From assembly GCF_019393635.1 (NCBI RefSeq), contig NC_057862.1:417181669-417245668 (forward strand): a stretch of 64,000 bases of DNA, read 5' to 3'. The DNA comes from Dromiciops gliroides. Taxonomy: Eukaryota > Chordata > Mammalia > Microbiotheria > Microbiotheriidae. The notes beneath the pieces are model-generated. The model was not told where the DNA came from and did no database searches. It was given only the letters and a program-made list of their open reading frames with translations. The position numbers were made by a program, and so were the translations under genes. Numbering within the stretch: the first letter of the stretch is position 1; the number at the start of each line of letters is the position of its first letter. Positions 41,783 to 53,200 of the stretch are shown here, in pieces.

Positions 41783-44700
41783 GTGGGGCTTGAACAGGCC
41801 CCTCTCCCTCCCATTGGAGGCCTGAAGAGATAAATGAGGGAACAGAGAATATGTGCATATTAATTGCATACTGGGAGACTAGGAGGACAGGGTGAACCTA
41901 GTTTGGAATCTAACTTCCTACAGAGGAGGCCATCACTCCAACCCTTAGGCTATGCCCCAGGTTCACTTCTAGTTCAGAGTTTGAAGCTATTTAAACCCTG
42001 GGTCTCCACACATAAATTTTTGAGCTAATTAAGGGATGGAGTTTGTTGTGCTGTTAGAACTTGGAACCTCCTTCCAGCTCAGAAAGCTCTCATTGGCCAC
42101 AGGGAGGCTGGACACATTTTTAAAGTCCTTCACCCCCTTCCCCACCTCCCCCAACTACCTCCCCAAGAGGGGGCTAATGTATCTACCAAACTTCATAGCC
42201 ATAGGATGGGGCAGCTTGGTGAAAAATGAGGGCCTAGTGGAGTCGGGGAGAGGGGAGGGAAGGAGAGGAACTCAGAACAATCAAACAGTATTGGGCCCAG
42301 CTGGGACTGGAGGGGAGGTGAGAAGGCAGGAAAACCAATTTGGTTATCTAAGCAGCCTGACACCATGCAACAAAGACAAGCCCAGCTGGGAGACTCCTTC
42401 CTAATGTCTCCCATAACCAGTTTCTTCCCAACAGCGATTTAGGTTGGGGTCTTTGTCACCAAAGTAGCTTCTTTTCATATTCATTTCCCCAGGTATTTGC
42501 TAGTATTTATCCCACCCCCCAATTCAGGATGTTTCTCCCCAACTATTGGAACGGCTTCTTAATTGATGTCTCTGCTTCAAGTCTATCCACTTTCAATGTC
42601 ATGCCCCATACAGCTTTCCAAGTAACATTCTGACCATGTTAACCCCTACTCAATAAACTTCAGGTGTTTGCTGATGGGTACTAGGATCAAAAGCCAATTT
42701 CTCTATTTGTTATTTAAAGCTTTTCACAACCTGGGTCTAACCCACCTTTCTAGGTTTATTATCTTTCACACACTTTGGGCCAGCCAAGTCGGCATCCTTG
42801 CTCTTCCTCACACATGATGCTCAAGCTCCTCTCTCTGTACTTCTGTATAGGCTGGCCGGCATGCCTGGAGTGCTCTCCCTCCTCAACTCTACCTCTCTGA
42901 ATCTCTAGGTCCCTTCAAAGCTCAGCTCCACAATGATGTCTTTCCCGTGCCTACCCCCAACTGCTAATGCTTCTCTCCCAAAGTGCCTTACCACCCTCCC
43001 CAATTCTTCCTTCCCTCTGAATGTGAACACTTTCTTCTCTGATCTTTTTAAAGGCAGTGTCAGTTTCCTCATCTCTAAAGTGGATATGATAACTACTGCA
43101 CGGTCCTTGTATTCTACCCTACGCATGTATAAGAAGTTAATAATAGTTAATAGTAATAACAAATTAATAACAAGATAACAAGTTCTTGTTATAATTTCCT
43201 TTAGTAAAGCAGGAATTCTTTGGGCAGGGAACTGTCTTACTGGAAAATTAAGATATGTTAGCCTGAGAATCAGGCTGCTTCTAAGCTCCCATTGTACACA
43301 GAGATCCAGCTCTGATCCTTACAAGCTCTATGACCCTGGGCAAATCATTTCACCTTTCTGAGCCTTATATTTCTCATCTGCAAAATGGGGATAATAATAC
43401 TTGTATTAATATCCGCATTCTAGAGTGGTTGTGAGCAAAGCATTTTGTAAATTTCCAAGTGTCATGTAAATGTGACTTATTATTTATCTTGGTATGCCTA
43501 GCAACTAAGGTATGGTCCTGTACAAAACAGGAGCTTAAAAAGTGATGGCTGGGGGCAGCTAGGTGGCACCGGCCCTGGATTCAGGAGTTCTTGAGTTCAA
43601 ATCTGGCCTCAGACACTTGACACTTACTGGCTGTGTGACCCTAGGCAAGTCACTTAACCCCCATTGCCCTGCCAAAAAAAAAAATGATGGCTGAATCAAA
43701 AGATGTATCTATGACCTTGCATTTTTTTTGAAGCTTCAATTTCCTCAGATACAAAATGTGGGGTTTTGATGAGATGATTTTGTAAGATTTCTTCCAGATT
43801 TGATAGGCTAAATATCTAGAAGGAACCTTGGCGACCATCTCACCCAACCCCCCACTTTACAGATGAGGAAACTGAGGCCTAGGTTAATTGTCTGATTTGC
43901 CTGGGGTGATACAAATAGGAAGTGACAGAGTCAGGATTCAAACCCAGTTTCTCTGACTACAAATCCATGGATCAAAAAATCAGAGATTCAGAGCTAGAAG
44001 GGTGAGCTTAGAGGCCATTGAGTCCAGCTATCTCATTTCACAGGTGAGGAAACTAAGGCTGAGTGAGAGGCTAAATGACTTGGTCAGGGTCAGAGAGCTA
44101 ATATGTATCTGAGGCAGGATTCACACTCAGGTCTTCTTAATTTCAAGGACAGTGCTCTAACCACTTTGGCCCCTAAGTCATTCACTTATTTTTTCCAACC
44201 CTCAGGAAAGGCTGCTGGTAGCACCTAGGAAGCTGCAACAAAAGAGGAAGGGCATGCTTAGAGGCAGCCTCTGAGTCTGAAATACTGGCTACTATGGCAG
44301 GTTTCAGCAGGCCATTATATTCTGGAACTATTCAAGGTCAGGCTGAGGTCAATTTAAGGAATGATTTTTTTTTTTGGTGGGGCAATGAGGATTAAGTGAC
44401 TTGCCCAGGGTCACACAGCCAGTAAGTGTCAAGTGTCTGAAGCTGGATTTGAACTCAGGTCCTCCTGAATCCAAGGCCAGTGCTTTATCCACTGGGCCAC
44501 CTAGCTGCCCCCAATGATTTTTTTTTGGTGAAAATTTGTATATTCTGCTTTTCCAATTACATGTAAAAACATTTTGTAACATTTGTTCTTTAAAATTTTG
44601 AGTAAGGAATGATTTTTACAAAGAGAAGAAGCACAGGCTCTCAATTATTCTCTATGCTTGAATTTTTGAAGATTCCCCATTACTGTTGCTCCAGTGCTTC

Positions 44701-47700
44701 CTTGACTCCCAGAGTAGCATTTACTAATTTATGTGGGGAGGGAGAGGTAGGGACCAGACTAGTATGCTAGCTAGATTTTGTTTTCCAGAATGAATAGTGG
44801 TGTGGCCCATAGTTCACACTCCCATTATTGCCACCAGAAAAATCGACCATCCAAGCACCTGTGCTGTGACAGTTCATTCTCTGGGATAGGCCATTTCAGT
44901 CCTGAAGCCTCCTCAATATACATACATGACCATTCAGTCAATGAAGGCCATAACTGCTCAGACCCAGGTCTCTCTTTTGGAACACCCAGCATGTTACAAA
45001 ATAAATGTCAAATTTAGCTGATCTAGTCTCGAGGCAGAAGCTGTTGGGCAGCTAGGTGGTGCAGTGGATAAAGCACTGGCCCTGGATTCAGGAGGACCTG
45101 AGTTCAAATCCGACCTCAGACACTTGACACTTACTAGCTGTGTGACCCTGGGCAAGTCACTTAACCCTCATTGCCCTGCAAAAAAAAAAAAAAAAGAAAA
45201 GAAAAAAAAATTGAAATCTACTTTGAGCCAAAATGTCGGAGAAAAGGCAGTGACCTCCCAGACCTCTCCCCCCAGAAGCTGTCTCAACAGCCCTGTAACG
45301 ACTGAGCTAGTACTCCATCTGAGTGAGAACAAATTTTTATTGGTCTCACTGACTCCAGTCTTTCTTCCTCCAAGCCAACCTCTACCTTCTCCTCCTACCA
45401 GATTAAACTAGCTGGAGCCGGAGCAGCTAGGTGGTGCAGTGGATAAAGGACCAGCCCTGGATTCAGGAGTACCTGAGTTCAAATCTGGCCTCAGACACTT
45501 GACATTTACTAGCTGTGTGACCCTGGGCAAGTCACTTAACCCCCATTGCTCCCCTCCACACACACACACACAAAATAAAATAAACTAGCTGGAGCACAGC
45601 TCTGATCAAACTATTCCCCACTCAAAAATCTTCTATTACCAACATCATAAGTTTTAAACTACTTATGTTGGCCCTCAAGACCTTCTACAATTTTGTTGCA
45701 ATCCACCTTTTCAAACATAAGCTTCCCTCCACATATACGGTGCACTATTTTAACTCGCTGTCCCTCTGTATATACCCTATGCTTTCCCACCTCTATGCTT
45801 TTGCTGAGTTTGTCCCCAATGGTGGGAATGTCCTTTCTTTTGAAATCTTGTCCAGCCTTCAAGGCCCATCTCATAAGACATCTCCTTAAGGAAACCTTCC
45901 CTCACTTCCCAATCAGAAATGATCTTCTATCCATAGCATTTTGTGTCTCTTATGTTTTCATTATGTTCTGAATTTGGCTTAAAACCTATTATTTATATAT
46001 TTGTGTATGTATTATGTAGGGCAGCTAGGTGGTACAATGAATAGAGTAGAGGGCCTGAAGTCAGGAAGAGTCATCTTTCTGGTCAAAACTAGCCTCAGAC
46101 ATTTACTAGCTAGCTGTGTGACCCTGGGCATGTCACTTAACCCTGTTTGCCTCAGTTCCTCATCTGTAAAATGATCTGGAATAAATAGCAAACTATTCCA
46201 GTACCTTTGCCAAAAAACAAAAACAAACAAAAAAAACCCCCCAAACCACAAATGGGGTCACAAAGAATTGGGACTGAAAAAAGTGTCTAAACAACAACAA
46301 ATGTATTGTGTGGGCAGCTAGGTGGCAAACTGAATAGTGCACTAGGTCTGGAGTCAGGAAGACCTGAGTTCAAATCCAGCCTCAGACACCTACTAGCTGT
46401 GTGATTCTGGGCAAGTCACTTAATCTTGTTTACCTCTGTTTCTTCTAGTTTCCCCTATCTCCCACGATTGTGAAAGACCAACATTTGCTTGGGCAAATAA
46501 ATAATTTCTCTGAGTCTCCATTTCTTCAGCTGTAAAATGAAGACTGTAGTATTTCCACTATCTACTTTACAGGATTGTTGGGAGTGAAACACTCTTTATA
46601 AACCATAAAATTTTATAGCAGCATGAGTTGTTATTATTATTTATATCTTCCCCAGTGGTTACTGAATGAATGATTGATGGCTTGGATTATCATTCTGCTG
46701 AATAGCTCTGAAAGAGAATGTGAGTAAAATCCTCTCTTCCCCTTTCCCCCAACATCGCAGATGCTTCCTCACTGCTCTGACTGCCAGAGGCCTGTGGGCA
46801 TGAGTCCTTAGTAAGATGAGGGCACAGAGATGGAGACATTGCTAGTTCTGACACACAGCAGCAGTTTTCAATTCTAGAGAACATTGAGAGGGAATGAAAG
46901 CACTCAACAGGCTCTGGCCCTGCTCACTCACAGGTCCACTCATCTACTCAGAGGCACATTCCTAAATCTCATAGACAAGATGGACTGCCAGGGCAAGTTG
47001 TCACTACTACCAAAGAAGAGAGTATTTCCCCTTGTTTGCTTGCTCACTTGATCCTGGGGAAGGCAGTCGGGCAGTCAAGCAGGCAGGCAGAGAGAAGTGG
47101 GCCCTTTCTGTGGACTGTTTGTTTTGGGTGAGAACAGAAAGTTTTTGTGTTGTGCCTTTGAAATCACATCCGGGCCCCACACAGAGGTGGCCTTGTACAA
47201 GATCCCAGGCTGACCTCCGGGACCTTAGTGTCTGGGATGGGAGTCTGGACTCTGAGTCTGGGCTCTAGTCCTTCCCTTGCTACTGATGCACTGTGTGTCC
47301 TTGGAAAATTCTTTCTTATCTCTGGGCCACAGTTTCTTCATTTGTAAAATGACAGGCCTGACCTACATGATCTTTAATTGTTCCTTCCTGCTCTTACATT
47401 CTTCTTTTTTTTTTAATGAGGCAACTGGAGTTAAGTGACTTGCCCAGGGTCACACAGCTAGTAAGTGTTAAGTGTCTGAGGCCGGATTTGAACTCAGGTA
47501 CTCCTGACTCCAGGGCCGGTGCTCTATCCACTGCGCCACCTAGCTGCCCCTTCTTACATTCTTTGATAGGGTGGTTCTAAGTATGAACTTGGCCTAGATT
47601 TCCCTGGGGGAGGCCATGTCAGGTAAGAGGACATAGTACTGGACAGGACAAAACAGGATAGCTCAAGGTGGTCAGGATGGGAAGGATAAGAAGGGTATTG

Positions 47701-50218
47701 CTTCCAGCTAGTGAAAATGGGACCCAGTAGTCACCCATACCCTGATTCATAGGCAGTCTTCCTCCCCTGGGCAAGGATGAGGAAAAGAGGAGGGGTACAG
47801 GGCTGGATAAAAAGTTGAACCCACAACAGGCATTTCCTAGGAGACAGAGTAAAAGTCACTTGGTAAGTGATAGCTGTTCTCTCCCCAAGCAAAAGCTGAG
47901 TCCTTGGCTAGCCCTAAATAAGGACTCCCTAAGGAGTTTTGAGTGAGGTCCCGGGATATAAACTCCTAGAAGACATGGGTTTCATCCAGTCTTATGCCAG
48001 AGCCAGTTCATACCCACTTCGTGATTGTTAAATTTTCCAGTGAGAGAATGTATACCTTGGAATTTGGTAAAGACTACAAATCAGGGTTTGGCTGATTTAT
48101 TGTTCTGTTGATTATCCAGACATTAAAAAATAATGGAGAATATGTTAATAATGGAGATTAAATGCACGACACACATTTCCCTCCCAGAGACGCAGTTGTT
48201 AACCATTTACCATTACACCCCTGGTTTCATCCATCTGTCTCTTTCAAAGCACTGAATACAGAGCCATGACACCAGTAGGTATACAATAAATACGATGTAC
48301 TTGAAAGTATTGGGATGAGGAGAGCAGTTTGTGAATCTTAGAACAATGGGAAGATGAGAATTATTATTGTTATCCCATTTTCATCTTTGTTCAACAGAGT
48401 TCAGAGAGAAATGGTCCAGAGACGGTCACTATCCTGCTATTATTCCTATATGTTGGATGTTCTGATGACTATTGCAGAGATGGATAAATAATTCAAGTAC
48501 TGTGATATAAGCTCATCTTCTGTAGGATCAGTGAAAGCATCTAGAAGCAGACCAAGTCACTGTACTTGAGCCTAGTCTCACAGAGTTTTCATTTCTTCCA
48601 ATAGATTTTTACATTTTGGAAGCTTTTCTTTCTGCCCAGCATAGAGATAAGGAGTACTTGGTATGGTGACATCAATTAAACACATTGTGGGGCAGCTAGA
48701 TGGCGCAGTGGATAGAGCACCGGCCCTGGAGTCAGGAGTACCTGAGTTCAAATCCGGCCTCAGACACTTAACACTTACTAGCTGTGTGACCCTGGGCAAG
48801 TCACTTAACCCCAATTGCCTCACTAAAAAAAAAAAAATTAAACACATTGTTCTTAAATGTTTATGACTCAATGTTAGGTTCAGGCATCTGTGGGTGATAG
48901 TCTTGTCTGGAATAATGCTATGGTTCCTAGATAATTAATTTGTTGAATTATTAATGTCATTTTGAGGACTGTATTACAGCATGGACATTTGTCATCTATT
49001 AGGTTATGGATGATAGTGAGGTTCTGATGTAGTATGACTACCAGGTTGTGTCTGTCTTTCTGTAGGTGCTATTTTCTTTTTCTTTTTGTGGGGCAATGAG
49101 GGTTAAGTGACTTGCCAGGGTCACACAGGTAGTAAGTGTCAAGTGTTTGAGGCTGGATTTGAACTCAGGTCCTCCTGAATCCAAGGCTGGTGCTTTATCC
49201 ACTTTGCCACCTAGCTGCCCCATGTAGGTGCAATGTTTTTACAACCTGCAATGATGTTGCTCAATTTCCACCATTCCCTTGCATAATTTGAATTAATCAA
49301 TAAGTTTGGGTTCCTTCAAGTCAACACGCATTTATTAAGCACCTACTATATTCCAGGCACTGTGCTTGCCCATAAAGATAACCCTTCTATATTTTCTGGT
49401 GTCAATGGCCTAGTCCTGAATTATTATCATAAACCCCTCCATGTGCTATTATTCTATCATCACCACCACCACCATCATCATCAAGAGCCAGTGTGGTATA
49501 GTGGATAGGGAGCTAGCCTCTAAGCCTAGAAGACTTTGCTTCAAGTCCTGCCCCTGACATTCCGGGTATGTGAACCTGGGCAACTGACTTCAGCTTTCAG
49601 TACATTCGGCAGCTCTCTGAGATTGTAGGTCCCAGAAACTATAACTAGGTACTTGCTTTGATAGAGAGAATTTCTTCACCTGCAAGTTCCCCATACCAGG
49701 GAAATCTCATGTCCACTCCCTATCCCTGTTATTGTAATTTACCAATTCTGAGGTGTTCCTAGTGGACCCCCCGGGTGGCTCTGGGCCCCAACTATACTAG
49801 TAAAGAGTATTTGCTAGAATCTTATGGAATGCGGGGCTTTCAACTTAGCTGTGATGAAGCATCTAGATAAACCCTGGAAACAGTGAGACCCATGACAAAA
49901 ACATAAGACTTTTCTATGTCTTTCTCCTGCCCCCCAAGACCAGTACAAAAGCTGGACTGTCAGGGATGCAAGCTAACATATTCAATTGGAGCCAAGAGAA
50001 GAACTGAACAGACAGAGGGAGGGAGCTGAAAAATCCTCAGAGAAATCCTGGCTTTGGGTAAGAATTTTTTTGGGGGGGTCTTGTGGGGTATATTCTGGGA
50101 AATAGCAGTTAAGACAGCTAACCAGTCTTTATTAAATCTCTCCCTCTGCCATCTGCCCAATGCTTTCTTTGCTGAGTCTTCTTAGAACTAGGGTTGGGGC
50201 TAGAGGTAGAAATCCATC

Positions 50219-50249
<31 letters not shown>

Positions 50250-53200
50250 AGAGAAGAGGTCCCCCCTGGGCTCAGACATCATCAGTTGTGTTGTGCTGTT
50301 AGTATTTACACCTGGTACTACATTTAAGAATAAGACCCCCCCCCCCAATACTGCCTTCACTCACACTGGGAAGCAAAGACTTGTAAATACACTGCTCTTT
50401 CCTTAGCAATCATCATTTCTGTCCTCCTTGACCTCATGCTTCCTTAGTAGGGCCACTGACCATCCTGAGTCCAGTCATGGCTAGCCCTTCATCTGGGGAG
50501 GGGAAGGAAAGAGCAGTAATTTGATCCCCTGAACAGAGGCAGTATGGTATAATGGAAAGACAAACCTCGTTTTACTTCAGTTCTTGGTATGGGGTGAAAT
50601 CCTGAATGAATTACTTAATCCATCTAGGCCTCAATTTGCTTATATCTAAAATGGAGATAGGCTACATAACCCTTAGAATACCCTCTTGATCTAAATCCTA
50701 AAATTTTATCAATATCGTGTCCCAGAGCCTGGTCTCTAGGGATGGTCCAACTCCTCCTGAAAGCTTTCTATGACCACTACAATCACATTGGGCTCTCCAT
50801 TCTTTCAACTCCTAGATAACATAGAACTTGTACTGTTCATTTGACACTAATTATATACTGTCTTGCATTGTTCAATCTTGTTTCAGAGCTTCCTAATATT
50901 TAGCCTGTGCATCAATGGAATAGGTTGGCTTGATAGGTACTGAACTTCCCATCACTGGTTAGTATTCAAAAAGAGATCAGCACTGGGGGCAGCTAGGTGG
51001 CGCTGTGGATAGAGCCCCGCTCTGGAGTCAGGAGTACCTGAGTTCAAATCCGACCTCAGACATTTAACACTTACTAGCTGTGTGACCCTGGGCAAGTCAC
51101 TTAACCCCAATTGCCTCACTTAAAAAAAAAAAGATCAGCACTGAGAGAGAAAGTAGCTGAACATCTGTGGTCCCGTCCGGCTATGGGAATCGGGGTGTGA
51201 GAGTCTTCTTTCCCCTAGTGGAGAGTCTTGAACAGTGTGTGTGGGAGTGGGGGCAGAGCGAGAGAGCGAGCGAGCGTGAAAGGAATATATTAGATGTTAA
51301 TAAGAACCTGTTGATTCTACTGAAATATTTATTGAGGGATTGAAAATCTATTTTACATGTGGAGAAACTGAGGAATAGGGCTGCCGCCTGGAGTCCTGGA
51401 GTCAGACTCCAGGAGCTAAAATTAGAACCAGGAGTTATTCCTATTTCCAGTCTCTGGAGGTCCTCTGTCTCTCACTCGCCTCCTCTAGGCTCTACCTTCC
51501 TCCTCTACTCGCGCCTCACCCCGCCCAACCCCCCATCCCGCGGCCTGCCCTCTGAATCCTCAAGGTCAAACACCTTGAGGGCTCGATTCATTCCTTCTTT
51601 TAAGACCAAGTCCCTACTCCCTAGGATCTCCAACTTGCTACTTCTAGAAGCACTTTTTCAGCCACAACCTCACTCACAATATTCTTCGAATTAGACCCTC
51701 CCCCAACAGATATTGTTACTCCCACTTTACAGAGGAAGAAACTGAGGTTCAGACGTAAAGGTTATTTAGCAAGTTAGTAGCAGAGCTGGAGCCCTAACCC
51801 AAATGTACTGCCCAGGGCTCTTTGAAATACACCCCAGCTGCTTCTCCCATGCTTCTCAATTGCCGCCCCCTCCCTAGTCCTGTTACGGGGGTGGGGGATG
51901 GGAGTGGGGGGGTGGGGGAGGGAGGTTCAGGTGCTGAGCCCCAGTAAGGGGAGGTTTCTATCTCACTCAGCCGCTCTGCAAACTAAACACGCAACGCAGC
52001 CCCATCCACCAAAATTCTTCTCCTTTCCCCTTCCACCGCAACAATGTTTTCCGCTCTCTTCCGAAGTTCTTGGCTACAACGTCTCCCTTTCCCTCTTGGT
52101 TCTTTGCTACAAAGTTCTCTCTTCCCACTCTAAAGTTTATCGGTAAAATTTTCTCTCCTCTCCTCCTACAAAGTTCCCTCTACAAAAGTTCTTCGCCACA
52201 ACATTGTTTCTTCTTGCTACTCTATTTTTTGCTACAGGCTCTCTGCTCCCAGGAGGTTCTGGTGCGGTAACAAAAGCCAGACCTGATTTCAAGACTTCTC
52301 CCCTCAAAAGTCCTCCCCTTTGAGACATTCTCCGCAGCTACCAGTCCCTCTCCCGAAGCTTTGATACTCTCTCCTTTGGCCAGCAACGTGGCTCCCAAAG
52401 TAGCACGAGGTTCTGTCGCCTTCCGGCGCCCTGATTCTGGAGAGCAACGACTAGCTTTGCAAGGGGAACTTTGCGCACCAACTTGGGCGCTTAAGAGAAA
52501 AGTCCTTCTGGCTCGGTGAGACGAGCCTGGTCCCCTGTGGTTGGGAAGGAGGAGGTGTCCCGGGAGAGGATGATCGCCATCCTGAGTTTGACGAGACGGG
52601 GTATTGGGGAATAAGAGCCTAGAGACTGAGGGCTGGGGGTGGGGGGTGCGCGCGCTCCAATGTTCAGACCAGGGAGGTGGAAACTGGCGACGTTTGATTC
52701 TATACATCGGGAGCCGTGGTACCCATGACTGGGAAACTGTCTTCCAAACAGGAGGGCTCTGGCCAGGCCAGGGAGGGCCGTAGCCCTGAGACTCAGTATT
52801 TCATCTGCAGCGGTTGCTCCTGGGAACCTCTCTCGGGGCCACGAGGGCAGGACATCACCGGCCCGCGCTATGCCGGGGGCCCTGCATCCCTGTCGTGGTC
52901 CCGGAGTTGGTGGTTGGGTAGCTCCTGGTAGTTGGAAGTGTTTGTTCAGGGGAGCCGGGGACGGAGGGGGTGGGGAGGGGAGACGCGTGGCCCTGACCTC
53001 TCGGGACCAGTCCCATCCCATCCAGTCTCGTCCCTTCAAGGGAGGGTGTCCCGAGCGCGGGCCGAGCCGGGCGGGGGCGCTGCGTGCAGAGGGAGCGAAC
53101 CCCAGAGCAGCTGGCACTCCAACAGGTCTGACGGCAGCCAACTTTGCCCAACTCGCTGGGGGCCGCCCTGCTCCCGGAGTGCCCAGCGCAGCCAGCTTGC

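Noticed and set aside
52491-53141. 216-codon minus-strand ORF in the CpG island
   Set aside because: It lies in intron 1 just after exon 1, is very GC-rich, overlaps several opposite-strand ORFs and has no domain; open only because of base composition.
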